In this document: positions 24,873 through 33,757 of the stretch, piece after piece
Layout: every line of letters starts with the position of its first letter
Numbering within the stretch: position 1 is the first letter of the stretch
NCBI RefSeq assembly: GCF_000719265.1
Contig: NZ_JOFL01000012.1
Span: 1-64,000 of the forward strand
DNA length: 64,000 nt
From: Streptomyces roseoverticillatus
Lineage (GTDB): Bacteria > Actinomycetota > Actinomycetes > Streptomycetales > Streptomycetaceae
Reading direction: 5' to 3'
Notes under the pieces: model-generated
Told to the model about the DNA's origin: nothing
The model's input: only the letters and a program-made list of their open reading frames with translations
The model's database searches: none
Translations under genes and position numbers: made by a program

Positions 24873-25855
24873 TCCGAGTACTCCTTGCGACGCGCGATGA
24901 TCAGCCGGGCCGCTCCGTTGACCAGCAGGGTCAGGACGAAGAGGACGAGGCCGGAGGCGATCAGGGCGTCCTTGCCGATCTCACCGGACTCCTTGAAGCT
25001 GCCGGCGATGTTCTGGGCGAAGGTGCCGCCGCCCGGGTCCAGCAGGCTCTTGCCGATGGTGAAGCTGGGGGAGAGGACGGTGGCGACGGCCATCGTCTCG
25101 CCGAGGGCGCGGCCGAGGCCGAGCATGGAGGCGCTGATCACACCGGAGCGGCCGAAGGGGAGGACGGCCATCCGGATGACTTCCCAGCGGGTGGCGCCGA
25201 GCGCGAGCGCGGCCTCCTCGTGCATCTTCGGGGCCTGCAGGAAGACCTCGCGGCTGACGCTGGTGACGATCGGCAGGATCATGATCGCCAGCAGGATGCC
25301 GATGGTGAAGAGGGAGCGGGCGGCGCCGTCGTGGTACTCGAAGACGCCGGTCCAGCCGAGGTAGTCGTTCATCCAGCTGTAGAGGCCGCCGAGGTGCGGC
25401 ACCAGGAAGAGGGCGCCCCACAGGCCGTAGACGATGGACGGTACGGCGGCGAGCAGGTCGATCACGTACGCGAGCGGGGCGGCGAGCCGGCGCGGGGCGT
25501 AGTGCGAGATGAAGAGGGCGACGCCGATGGCCACGGGCACGGCGATGATCATCGCGATCAGCGAGCTGACGATCGTGCCGAAGGCCAGGACGGCGATGCC
25601 GAAGACCGGCGGGGTGGCGTTGGCGCTCCACTCGAAGGTGGTGAAGAAGTTGCCTTCGTTGTGGGAGAGGGCGTTGGTGGCCCGGACGGTGAGGAAGGCC
25701 GCGATGGCGGCCATGATCACCAGAAGCAGGAGGCCGGAGCCGCGGGAGAGGGCGAGGAAGATCCGGTCGCCCGGGCGGGTGGCGCCCTTCGCGGCCTGCT
25801 TCGCGGCCGTCGGCGCCGGTGGGCTGCTGTCGGCGGTTGAGCTGGTTATGTCCAT
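24869..25855 (-). CDS. pstC: Phosphate ABC transporter permease PstC
   Basis: The 328-residue permease has six membrane helices after a cytoplasmic N-terminus. The EAA-type loop is ALGATRWEVIRMAVLPFGRSG, followed by GLGRALGETMAVATV, which is diagnostic of PstC. The ATG at 25855 (MDITSST) is preferred; the frame continues upstream without a ribosome-binding site. It follows pstS after 113 bases. Confidence 0.96.
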   Translation of the reverse strand: MDITSSTADSSPPAPTAAKQAAKGATRPGDRIFLALSRGSGLLLLVIMAAIAAFLTVRATNALSHNEGNFFTTFEWSANATPPVFGIAVLAFGTIVSSLIAMIIAVPVAIGVALFISHYAPRRLAAPLAYVIDLLAAVPSIVYGLWGALFLVPHLGGLYSWMNDYLGWTGVFEYHDGAARSLFTIGILLAIMILPIVTSVSREVFLQAPKMHEEAALALGATRWEVIRMAVLPFGRSGVISASMLGLGRALGETMAVATVLSPSFTIGKSLLDPGGGTFAQNIAGSFKESGEIGKDALIASGLVLFVLTLLVNGAARLIIARRKEYSE

Positions 25856-25968
25856 GGGGATTTCTCCGGTCTGCGGGGCCGGGTCCCGGTGGGGGACGCG
25901 GCTCCTCGTGCGGCGGTGCACCGGACGGTGTGACGGGGCTCCGGTGCCGGAGCCCCGTCACACACGGC

Positions 25969-27099
25969 TCAGGACAGGCTCGCGACCGTCTCGCGGACCT
26001 TCGTGGCGATCTCGGCGGGCAGCGGGGCGTAGCCGAGGTCCTTCAGGACCGCCTGGCCGTCCGTGCTCGCGACGTAGGTGAGGAAGGACTTGACCGCGGG
26101 GAGGGTCTCGGCCTTGTTGCCCTGGTCACCGACGATCTCGTACGTGACGAGGGTGATCGGGTAGGCGCCCTCGGCCTTGGTGGTGTAGTTCAGCTTGAGG
26201 GCCAGGTCCTTGCCGGTGCCGGCGATCTTCGCCTCGGCGATGGCCTTGGAGGCGTTCTCGGAGCTGGCCTCGACCGGGGCGGAGGCGCCGGTGCTGAGCT
26301 TCACCGTCTTGATCGAGCTGGCCGTGGCGTAGGAGAGCTCGAAGTAGGAGATGGCGCCCTGGGTCTGCTTGACCTGCGAGGAGACACCGGCGGAGCCGTC
26401 CGCGGACTGGCCGCCCTTGGCCTTCCAGGCCTTCGCGGGCTCGTACGGCCAGGACTTGTCGGCTGCGGCCTTGAGGTACTTGGTGAAGTTGTCCGTGGTG
26501 CCCGACTCGTCGGAGCGGTGGAACGCCTGGATCTTGAGGTCCGGGAGCTTGGCGTCCTTGTTGAGCTTGGCGATCGCCTCGTCGTTCCACTTCTCGATCT
26601 TGCCGTCGAAGATCTTGGCGAGGGTGTCGGCGTCGAGGACGAGGTTGTCCACGCCCGGGACGTTGTAGCCGATCGCGATCGGGCCGCCGACCATCGGGAG
26701 GCTGATGCCCTGGCCGCCCTTGACGACCTCCTTGGACTTGGCCACCTCCTCCGGCTTGAGCGCCGAGTCGGAGCCCGCGAAGGCGGTCTTGCCCTGGAGG
26801 AACTCCTGGATGCCCGCGCCGGAGCCGGTGGGCTTGTAGTTGATCTGGACGTCCTTGCAGGCCGCCATGAAGTTCTTGACCCACAGGTCCATGGCGTTCT
26901 TCTGCGCGGACGAGCCCGAGGCCAGCAGCTGGCCTTTGCCCTCGCACTTGATGTTGCCCGCGGCCTTGGTGGAGCCGCCGCCGGTGGAACCGCCACCGCT
27001 GTTGTCGTCCGAACCGCACGCCGTGAGGACCAGGGCGCCGGAGGCGGCGATGGCGCCGAGAGCGACGGCGCGGAGCCGGTTCTTGCGCTGAAGCTTCAC
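25969..27099 (-). CDS. pstS: Phosphate-binding lipoprotein PstS
   Basis: The 376-residue protein has a lipoprotein signal ending at Cys28 (LVLTAC). A Gly/Ser linker follows, then the PBP-like phosphate-binding fold with characteristic segments GSGAGIQEFLQGKTAFAGSD and FHRSDESGTTDNFTKYL. It captures phosphate outside the membrane for PstCAB. The GTG start has GGAAGGAA upstream. It is the first gene of the operon, preceded by a PHO box. Confidence 0.97.
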   Translation of the reverse strand: MKLQRKNRLRAVALGAIAASGALVLTACGSDDNSGGGSTGGGSTKAAGNIKCEGKGQLLASGSSAQKNAMDLWVKNFMAACKDVQINYKPTGSGAGIQEFLQGKTAFAGSDSALKPEEVAKSKEVVKGGQGISLPMVGGPIAIGYNVPGVDNLVLDADTLAKIFDGKIEKWNDEAIAKLNKDAKLPDLKIQAFHRSDESGTTDNFTKYLKAAADKSWPYEPAKAWKAKGGQSADGSAGVSSQVKQTQGAISYFELSYATASSIKTVKLSTGASAPVEASSENASKAIAEAKIAGTGKDLALKLNYTTKAEGAYPITLVTYEIVGDQGNKAETLPAVKSFLTYVASTDGQAVLKDLGYAPLPAEIATKVRETVASLS

Positions 27100-27220
27100 T
27101 TTCGGGTGTTCCTTCCGGGAGCCGCCGCTGGGGCGGCGTGCGAGAGGTTTCCGGTGCGGACGCTTCTGCCCGCACCCTCTATCGGCGAAATTAGGCAGAT
27201 CAGGTGAAGCGGTCGATGGG

Positions 27221-27242
27221 GAAGGGTGAACGGCGGGTGAAC
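27221..27242 (-). promoter_or_regulatory. PHO box (PhoP-binding direct repeats) of pstS
   Basis: Read on the minus strand, two adjacent 11-bp direct repeats, GTTCACCCGCC and GTTCACCCTTC, match the PhoP box of Streptomyces. A weaker related unit (CTTCACCTGAT) lies downstream at about 27199-27209. The 353-base gap between pstS and the divergent NlpC gene holds no gene. Confidence 0.92.
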
Positions 27243-27452
27243 CTCACCCGTCAGGGTGGTGACCCTCAAAAAGATCATGAAACCGGGGCGGAGGGCCCGG
27301 GTGGCCGGTCTCTTGCGGTCCGTTCGGCGATTGCAGGCCGGACTCCCCTGAGTGTGACGCAGATCTCTGTCGGTTTGCGGGGTGCCATGGCAGCATCCCT
27401 TCCTCGCGTGACGGTATGTCAGACGTGGGGGCGTTGACCGCGGAGGTGGTCT

Positions 27453-28571
27453 GTGGGGCGGAACGGCTGGAATGCGGACGCCGGAAACACTGGGAGCATG
27501 GCGGTCGGCAGAGGTGAGGGCTGCGGAGGCAGACGCGTGATCTCGGTGACCGCATTGATATGCGTCCTGGCCGTGGCCGGGGTGGTGGCCACCATGCCCG
27601 GCACCGCCTATGCGGAACCGAAGCCGCCGCGCACGCTGGAGGACGTCCACCAGGAGGTCGAGGGCCTCTACCGGCAGGCCGAGGCCGCCACGGACGCCTA
27701 CAACGCCGCGAACGAGGCCCAGCGCAGCCAGGAGAAGTCGATCGCCGAGATCGCCAAGTCCGCGGCCGAGGCCCAGGAGCGGATGAACCGCCTCAAGAAC
27801 CAGGCCGGCTCCCTGGCCCGCGCCCAGTACCGCGACGGCAGCCTGCCGCCCCAGGTCCGGCTCCTGCTCTCCGGCTCCCCCGAGAGCTTCTTCGACGGCG
27901 CGGCCCTCACCCACAAGGGACAGGCCGCCACGCGCGGGCTGATCACCCAGGTCGCCGCCGCCCAGAAGGCCATCGACGGCTACGCCAAGGCCGCCGGCGA
28001 GCGCTGGAAGACCCTCGACGGCGAGCGCCGCAAGAAGGAGGGCGCGAAGAAGGAGATCGAGGCCAAGCTCGCGGCCGCCAAGGAGCTGGAGTCGAAGCTG
28101 GAGGAGAAGGAGCGGGAGCGGCTGCGGCTGCTGGAGGAGGAGCGGGCCCGCCGGGCCCAGCAGAAGTGGCTCTCCTCGGACGCGGTGAAGGGCGCCGGGC
28201 TCAAGGGCTCGGGCGCGGCCACCGCCGACGGCAGGCGCGCGGTCGACTTCGCGACCGCCCAGATCGGCAAGAACTACGTGTGGGGCGCCGAGGGGCCGGA
28301 CACGTACGACTGCTCCGGGCTGACGCTCAAAGCTTGGGCGGCCGCCGGACGGGCGATCCCGCGCACCTCCCAGGACCAGTGGCGCCTGCTGCCCAAGGTG
28401 GACCTCAAGGACATGCGGCCCGGCGACCTGATCATCTACTTCGGCGACGCGAGCCACGTCGGGATGTACGTGGGCGACGGCGCCATCGTGCACGCCCCGC
28501 GGCCGGGCCGGCAGGTGACGATCGCGGGCGCGGGCTCGATGCCGGTGCTGGGCGTCGTACGGCCGGGGTGA
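27453..28571 (+). CDS. Secreted NlpC/P60 peptidoglycan endopeptidase with coiled-coil domain
   Basis: The 372-residue protein has a signal peptide with a long N-region and a hydrophobic core at about residues 31-50. A long coiled coil (about 58-240) rich in Glu, Lys and Ala follows, then an NlpC/P60 domain. The catalytic residues are Cys287 (YDCSGLT) and His335 (SHVGMYVG). Such RipA-like enzymes cut muropeptide stems and are often autoinhibited by the coiled coil. The GTG at 27453 has GGAGG six bases upstream; an in-frame ATG at 27498 lacks one. Confidence 0.9.
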   Translation: MGRNGWNADAGNTGSMAVGRGEGCGGRRVISVTALICVLAVAGVVATMPGTAYAEPKPPRTLEDVHQEVEGLYRQAEAATDAYNAANEAQRSQEKSIAEIAKSAAEAQERMNRLKNQAGSLARAQYRDGSLPPQVRLLLSGSPESFFDGAALTHKGQAATRGLITQVAAAQKAIDGYAKAAGERWKTLDGERRKKEGAKKEIEAKLAAAKELESKLEEKERERLRLLEEERARRAQQKWLSSDAVKGAGLKGSGAATADGRRAVDFATAQIGKNYVWGAEGPDTYDCSGLTLKAWAAAGRAIPRTSQDQWRLLPKVDLKDMRPGDLIIYFGDASHVGMYVGDGAIVHAPRPGRQVTIAGAGSMPVLGVVRPG

Positions 28572-28876
28572 GGCGGCTTCGGCCGGGGGCGCCGGGGCGC
28601 CGAGGGGTTCCGCGGCCCCGGCGCCCCGGCGCGTGTGACGCGGCTCGCACACAGTGACCCCCGTCGGGGTGATGTTTGTCATCGCGTGTTTCTCCCCTCA
28701 CGCGCCAAATGCCGCTCCGGCTAGGGCATATGACAGCGGCGAGTGGCTCCGCTCCATTCCGTTCGACCATGCCCTGACGCTAGGGTCGCGTTCGGCACCC
28801 CGCCGGTCGCGGGGGCCGTGCCTCAGGGGGCGGAGGCACCCCCAGCGGTCGCTGGGGGAGGAAGGAAACCGAAGAC
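28572..28876. other. Intergenic region with an 11-bp terminator dyad and two hairpins before the phosphatase gene
   Basis: The dyad GCCGGGGCGCC (28591-28601) and GGCGCCCCGGC (28620-28630) probably terminates the upstream hydrolase gene. Just before the next start lie two hairpins: GTGCCTC/GAGGCAC (28818-28824 and 28833-28839), and CCCCCAGC-GGTC-GCTGGGGG (28839-28858), which abuts the GGAGGAAGG ribosome-binding site. No gene is seen here. Confidence 0.65.
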
Positions 28877-30184
28877 ATGTCCGTACCCGTGCCGAGGTCC
28901 GCGGAGCCGGTGACCGCGTCGCCCGACACCGGGCTGACCCTCCTGGTGATCGAGGGCGACCCCGCCGGGCCCCTCTCGATGCCGGACATCACTGAAATGT
29001 CGGGCGCCGTGGGCAGCCCGGTCCGCATCCGCACCGCCCGCAACCTCACCGAGGCCGAGCGGCTCCTCACCGACGACGTCCACTGCATCCTCCTCGACCT
29101 GGCGGATGCCGGAGCCGCCACCGGCCCGGCCACCGGCCGGACCGACGAGCTGGACACCCTGCGCCAGGTGCTGCGCCTCGCCCCGCACCACGCCGTCCTC
29201 GCCCTGACCGCCGAGGAGGACACCGAGCGAGCGGCCGAAGCCGTGCGCGTCGGCGCCCAGGACTACCTCTCGCGCGACGAGCTCGACGGGCGCGTCCTCA
29301 GCCGGGCCATCCGTTACGCCGTCGAGCGCAAGCGCGCCGACCTCACCCAGCGGCAGCTCACCGAGTCCCGGCTGCGCGCCCAGGAGAACGCCCGCCTCGA
29401 GCGCGGCCTGCTGCCCACCCCGCTGCTCGCCGGCTCCGGCCTGCGCTTCGCCGCCCGCTACCGGCCCGGCCGCAGCCGCGCCCTGCTCGGCGGCGACTTC
29501 TACGACATGGTCCGCACGCCCGACGGCACCGTGCACGCCATGATCGGCGACGTCAGCGGCCACGGCCCCGACGAGGCCGCCCTCGGCGTCGAACTCCGCA
29601 TCGCCTGGCGGGCGCTGACCTTCGCCGGGCTCTGCGGCGACGAACTGCTCGCCACCCTCCAGCAGGTCCTGGAGCACGAGCGCGCCGACGACGAGACCTT
29701 CGCGACGCTGTGCGCGGTCGACATATCGGCGGACGGGCGCCGGGCGGGCCTCAGCCTCGCCGGCCACCCCGCCCCGCTGCTCGTACGCCCCGGACGGGCG
29801 CCGCGGCTGCTGCCCCAGGAGGACGGCGGCCCCGCGCTCGGCCTGCTCCGGCGCGCCCGCTGGCCGCGCCGCCAGGTCGAGCTCGGCGGCCTGTGGAGCC
29901 TGCTGATGTACACGGACGGGCTGATCGAGGGCCGGGTCGGGGCCGGTGCGCGGCGCCTGGGCCAGGACGGCATGGTCGAGCTGATCAGCCGCGGGCTCGC
30001 GGAGGGCCTGCACGGCGAGGAACTCCTGGACGCGACGGTTGCCGAGGTGCAGGCCCTCAACGGCGGGGAGCTGACGGACGACCTCGCGGTGCTGCTGCTC
30101 GACCGGGGCAGCCGGGCTCCTGCGGAGGGCGACCGGCCCCACTGGCCGGCGGGGCCGGCGGCCGTGCGGTCGGTACGGACCTGA
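28877..30184 (+). CDS. Response-regulator-like receiver fused to PP2C/SpoIIE phosphatase
   Basis: The 435-residue protein has an N-terminal receiver domain (about residues 18-160) with probable phosphoacceptor Asp74 (CILLDLAD). A helical linker (about 160-185) leads to a SpoIIE/PP2C phosphatase domain (about 190-420). Its metal-binding acidic residues are in LLGGDFYDM, IGDVSGHG and LTDDLAVLLL. Such proteins dephosphorylate anti-sigma-factor antagonists. The target and cognate kinase are not encoded beside it. The ATG has GGAGGAAGG upstream next to a strong hairpin. Confidence 0.9.
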   Translation: MSVPVPRSAEPVTASPDTGLTLLVIEGDPAGPLSMPDITEMSGAVGSPVRIRTARNLTEAERLLTDDVHCILLDLADAGAATGPATGRTDELDTLRQVLRLAPHHAVLALTAEEDTERAAEAVRVGAQDYLSRDELDGRVLSRAIRYAVERKRADLTQRQLTESRLRAQENARLERGLLPTPLLAGSGLRFAARYRPGRSRALLGGDFYDMVRTPDGTVHAMIGDVSGHGPDEAALGVELRIAWRALTFAGLCGDELLATLQQVLEHERADDETFATLCAVDISADGRRAGLSLAGHPAPLLVRPGRAPRLLPQEDGGPALGLLRRARWPRRQVELGGLWSLLMYTDGLIEGRVGAGARRLGQDGMVELISRGLAEGLHGEELLDATVAEVQALNGGELTDDLAVLLLDRGSRAPAEGDRPHWPAGPAAVRSVRT

Positions 30185-30266
30185 GCGCGGCGTCGCGCGG
30201 GGGCGCGTGACGGGCCGGGGAAACCGGGGTTTCCGCCGGGCGCTCGCCATTGCGGCGGGCTTTCTG

Positions 30267-30304
30267 CCGGAGTCTTTCCCGGTTTTCCCGGAGTCTTTTC
30301 CCGG
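30267..30304. repeat. Imperfect direct repeat CCGGAGTCTTTCCCGG
   Basis: CCGGAGTCTTTCCCGG at 30267-30282 recurs with one extra T at 30288-30304, between the converging phosphatase and DUF2516 genes. The function is unknown. Confidence 0.6.
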
Positions 30305-30318
30305 TGTCTCTTCCGGCG

Positions 30319-30666
30319 TCAGCGACCGCCGTTGTACGGCCCGTAGGGACCGTCGGAGCTGGAGCCCCGGCCGCGGCGGCGCGGGCCGCGGCCGCCCGAG
30401 ACCTGCTTGAGCGCGGGCCGGACGTCCACGGCGTAGACGATCGTGGCGACCAGGCCGAGGACCGGCAGGAAGCTCGTGATCCCCATGAACAGGTTCACGG
30501 CGACGGTGACACCGAGGATGATCAGCCAGAAGGCCTTGGACTGCTTGTCCGCGGCGCGGTAGGCGTCCTCGCGGTGCACGGCGGCGTTGACGAACGCGAA
30601 GAGGCTGAAGACGAGCAGGCCGATGGAGATCCAGTACATGACCTGCCCGAAGGCTTGCACCAGCAC
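30319..30666 (-). CDS. DUF2516 membrane protein
   Basis: The 115-residue protein has three hydrophobic segments (about residues 5-28, 45-65 and 68-85) and a Gly/Arg-rich C-terminal tail, matching DUF2516. Start GTG 30666 has GAGGTGG upstream; the open frame reaching 30732 adds residues without a ribosome-binding site. It is the third gene of an XRE, HbhA-like, DUF2516 operon; the same order is known in mycobacteria around hbhA. Function is unknown. Confidence 0.82.
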   Translation of the reverse strand: MLVQAFGQVMYWISIGLLVFSLFAFVNAAVHREDAYRAADKQSKAFWLIILGVTVAVNLFMGITSFLPVLGLVATIVYAVDVRPALKQVSGGRGPRRRGRGSSSDGPYGPYNGGR

Positions 30667-30775
30667 GTCGCCCACCTCGTCCGTCTCGTCCGGGCCCTGA
30701 CCGCCACCGTACCCGGAGAACGGCCCGGGCACGCCATATGTGCCCGGACCGTCCCCGCAGGGCTTTGACCTGCGC

Positions 30776-31399
30776 TTACTCGCCGGCCTTGGCGTCGGCC
30801 CTCTTCGCCGCGGCCGTCTTCCGGGCGGCGGGCTTGCGGGCGGCGCCGGGCTTGGCGTCGTCGGAGGCGGAGGCCTCGGGGGTCTCGGAGGTCTCGGGGG
30901 CCTCGGAGCCGGTCGTGCCCGCGGCCTTGTCCTCGGCGGCCTTGTCCGCCGCCGGCTTGTCGCCCGCCGGCTCCGGCTCGATGGCCACGGCGATGTCGTG
31001 GAACTCGTCGGCGGCCTCGCCGCGCCACTGCTTCACGGCCACCCGGCCGCGCTCGGTCAGCTTCTCGAACTGCTCGCCCGCCACCGCCACGTACCCGACG
31101 GCCTGGCCGACGCCCTTGAGGGCGAAGTCCTGCGCGGTCTGGCCCAGGTTCTTCACGTCGCTGTCGAGCGAGCCGACGACCTCGTTGAACTTCGCGGTCA
31201 GAGTGGCCTGGGCCTCCTTGGCCTGCTGCTTCGCCCGCTCGCCCACGGCCTTGGGGTCGGTCTTCTTCAGCTTCTCGAGGCGCTCGGGGGCCTCGGTGAT
31301 GAACTGCCCGAGCTTCTCCGCGGCGATGTCCGCGGCACCCGCCGCGGCGTAGGCGGTGTCGGTGGCGGCGGTGAGGACGTCCTGCTTGGTGATGGCCAT
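30776..31399 (-). CDS. HbhA-like helical protein with Lys/Ala-rich tail
   Basis: The 207-residue protein has a long helical region (about residues 1-140). Its acidic and then Lys/Ala/Pro-rich C-terminal tail (KPAARKTAAAKRADAKAG) resembles mycobacterial heparin-binding haemagglutinin HbhA. There is no signal peptide. In mycobacteria HbhA is a surface adhesin and also linked to lipid inclusions; the role in a saprophyte is unknown. It lies 18 bases after the XRE regulator gene. Confidence 0.8.
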   Translation of the reverse strand: MAITKQDVLTAATDTAYAAAGAADIAAEKLGQFITEAPERLEKLKKTDPKAVGERAKQQAKEAQATLTAKFNEVVGSLDSDVKNLGQTAQDFALKGVGQAVGYVAVAGEQFEKLTERGRVAVKQWRGEAADEFHDIAVAIEPEPAGDKPAADKAAEDKAAGTTGSEAPETSETPEASASDDAKPGAARKPAARKTAAAKRADAKAGE

Positions 31400-31417
31400 G
31401 GCGATGGATCTCCCGGA

Positions 31418-31795
31418 TCAGCTGGAGGGTTTGCTGGCGTCGTCCGTCGAGAGCCCGTTCTCCTTGCGGAAGGACTCGTAGATCTGCAGCAGCACCTGCT
31501 TCTGCTGCTCGTTGATCGAGGGGTCGGCGAGGATCACACTGCGGACCTCCGCCTCGTCCCGGTCCCGCTCGTCGAGGATCCCGGCCTGCACGTACAAGGT
31601 CTCGGCGGAGATCCGCAGCGCCTTCGCGAGCTGCTGCAAGATCTCGGCGCTCGGCTTGCGCAGGCCGCGCTCGATCTGGCTGAGATACGGGTTGGACACT
31701 CCGGCGGCATCGGCGAGCTGCCGCAAGGTGAGCTGCGCGTTGCGCCGCTGCTCGCGCAGGTACTCGCCGAGGTTGCCGACGTTGAGTGAAGCCAT
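31418..31795 (-). CDS. XRE-family regulator of the HbhA-like operon
   Basis: The 125-residue protein has an N-terminal helix-turn-helix (about residues 8-65; LREQRRNAQLTLRQLADAAG, then NPYLSQIERG) and a short acidic C-terminal helix region. Start ATG 31795 begins MASLNVG; ATG 31813 is an alternative. A perfect 13-bp inverted repeat sits 26-53 bases upstream, so it is likely autoregulated. The closest known context is mycobacterial Rv0474, which precedes hbhA. Confidence 0.87.
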   Translation of the reverse strand: MASLNVGNLGEYLREQRRNAQLTLRQLADAAGVSNPYLSQIERGLRKPSAEILQQLAKALRISAETLYVQAGILDERDRDEAEVRSVILADPSINEQQKQVLLQIYESFRKENGLSTDDASKPSS

Positions 31796-31820
31796 GCCCC
31801 GATGCTGCCGCATGTTGCTA

Positions 31821-31848
31821 ACTTTTGCAAGCAGGTGCTTGCAAAAGT
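31821..31848 (-). promoter_or_regulatory. Palindromic operator upstream of the XRE/HbhA-like operon
   Basis: ACTTTTGCAAGCA-GG-TGCTTGCAAAAGT is a perfect inverted repeat with 13-bp arms and a 2-bp centre. It is unusually AT-rich for this genome and lies directly upstream of the regulator start. Confidence 0.88.
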
Positions 31849-32042
31849 GTGCGCCGGTCTACGGGGCGCCCCCCGCCTCCGCACAGTCGGTACGACTGGC
31901 ATCCCCGGAGTCGACCTGCGCCTCACCTGGGCAGGGTTCTAGGAGTACGCAGGCAGCCGGCACAGCTCGGGCGAGCGACGGTGCGTAAGGGCGGTGACAC
32001 CTATCGTGCTTCGGCTCGGCGGGACTGCCGCCTCGGCCGGGG

Positions 32043-33593
32043 TCAGGCGCGGCAGGTCAGGTCCTCGGTCGGGAGCTTGCCCGTAATCAGGTAGGCCGTG
32101 GCGTTCTTGTCCGCGCAGGAAGCGGGGTCGATGCCGAGGACTCCGTGGCCCTCGCCGCCTTCGACGGTGAGCATCCGGGAGCCGCGCAGGGCCCGGTGCA
32201 TGGCTTGGGCGGCGAAGAGGGGCGTCTGGGAGTCCCACTCGTTCTGCACGATCAGGGCGCCGGCCTTGTTGTCGATCCTGGTCTGCGGCTCGCTGCCCCG
32301 CTTCCAGAAGGCGCACGGCCTGATGGCGGCCGCGAAGTCGCCGTACAGCGGATACCTGGCCTTGTCGCGGATCGCGTCGCGGCGGTACCGCTCGGGGTCG
32401 CGCGGCCACGTGCCGGTGTCGGCGCACATGACGGACCAGGCGATCGAGGCGTAGTTGTCGTCGTTGTCGCTGCCGTCGCCGTTGCCGCCGGGCTCCTGGG
32501 CCTGGTCGTTCCGGGTCTGACCGGGCGTGCCGGACGGGGCCGGATTCTTGCCCTCGGCCGCCTTCTTCAGCGCGGCGATCCGCTCGGCGGCCTTCCGGAC
32601 GTGGAAGAACGTGCCGTTGTCGGCGCGAATGCCGTCACCGGTGAGTTTCCGCCCCTCGAAAAGGATGGGCTTGCGGTTCGCCTGCGCCATCAGATCCCAG
32701 AAGGTCTTGCGGACCTCGGCCGGGGTGCCGCCCAGTCCGTACGTCGCGTGGTGCCGGGCGGTCCATTCGGTCCATCGCGTGAAAGCCTGCTCGTCCGCCT
32801 TCGCCATGTCCTGGAACGTTCCCCGGTAGATCCGCGTGGGGTCGTTCGCGCTGTCCAGGACGAACCGGTCGGCCCGCTGGGGGAACAACTGCAGGTATAC
32901 GGCGCCGAGATAGGTGCCGTAGGAGGCCCCCAGGAAGGAGATCTTCTCCTCGCCCAGCGCGGCACGGATGGCGTCCATGTCGCGAGCGCTGTTGCGGGTG
33001 GTGAGGTGCGGCAGCTTGTCACCGGCCGCGGCCCGGCACTTCTCGGCGACCGTACGCGCCCGCTCCACGTCCTTCGCGAAGGTTTCGGCCTTGTACGGGT
33101 AGTTGATGTTCTGTTCGTCGGCGGTCAGGCCGCAGCTGACGGGAGAGCTCTGCCCGGCGCCTCTCAGGTCGAACCCGATGATGTCGTACTGCCGTTTCAC
33201 TTCCGCGGAGAACTTCATCCCCGGGTCGACCGGCAAACGCAGACCCGGCGCGCCGGGGCCGCCCGGGTTGAGCAGCAGAACGCCGCGGCGCTCCTTCGTG
33301 CTGCTCGCCTTCAGGCGGGATATCGCGAGTTCGAGCTTCTTGCCGCCGGGATTTCCGTAGTCCAGCGGTACTTTGACCGTCGCGCACTCAAAGGCGGCGG
33401 GGCTGTTCGCGTCGCAGCGCTGCCACGCGAGCTGCTGCTGCTTCGTGTACGGCCTTAGGGGGGCCTCGGCGGCAGGCGCCCCGTCCACGGCAAAGGCCGT
33501 TGCGGGGGTCAGAGCCGAAAGGGAAGCCGCCGCTGTGATGCCGGCGGTCAGAAGAGGGGCGATCCTTCTGTCGGCGATCCGTCTGTTGCGCAC
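32043..33593 (-). CDS. Secreted alpha/beta-hydrolase, tripeptidyl aminopeptidase (TAP/Slp) family
   Basis: The 516-residue protein has a signal peptide (about residues 1-36). Its alpha/beta-hydrolase fold has the oxyanion segment LLNPGGPGAPG, nucleophile Ser224 in GASYGT, a probable acid in QNEWDSQTP, and His in EGGEGHGVLG. A TAP-like C-terminal domain ends with a Cys-rich segment. It resembles mycelium-associated Streptomyces Slp/Tap aminopeptidases. The GTG start has AAGGA upstream at a long spacing. It is divergent from a two-component system that may control it. Confidence 0.9.
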   Translation of the reverse strand: MRNRRIADRRIAPLLTAGITAAASLSALTPATAFAVDGAPAAEAPLRPYTKQQQLAWQRCDANSPAAFECATVKVPLDYGNPGGKKLELAISRLKASSTKERRGVLLLNPGGPGAPGLRLPVDPGMKFSAEVKRQYDIIGFDLRGAGQSSPVSCGLTADEQNINYPYKAETFAKDVERARTVAEKCRAAAGDKLPHLTTRNSARDMDAIRAALGEEKISFLGASYGTYLGAVYLQLFPQRADRFVLDSANDPTRIYRGTFQDMAKADEQAFTRWTEWTARHHATYGLGGTPAEVRKTFWDLMAQANRKPILFEGRKLTGDGIRADNGTFFHVRKAAERIAALKKAAEGKNPAPSGTPGQTRNDQAQEPGGNGDGSDNDDNYASIAWSVMCADTGTWPRDPERYRRDAIRDKARYPLYGDFAAAIRPCAFWKRGSEPQTRIDNKAGALIVQNEWDSQTPLFAAQAMHRALRGSRMLTVEGGEGHGVLGIDPASCADKNATAYLITGKLPTEDLTCRA

Positions 33594-33757
33594 GATGATG
33601 CTCGTCCTTGCTGGTGAGGAGAGTCAGCCGGTCGGTCAACCGGACGGCCACGATTCTGTTTCCCGGGATCCCGGGTGCACATCGCGGGAAGGCGGGAGAA
33701 AAAGCTCCCCCGATCGAGGGAGGTCGCGGGTGGGCCGCCCGGCCATACTGGCCGATC

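Noticed and set aside
27243..27452. c-di-AMP (ydaO) riboswitch before the NlpC/P60 gene
   Set aside because: Such riboswitches often precede cell-wall hydrolases in Streptomyces, but the conserved core bases are not recognisable here and the leader is short.
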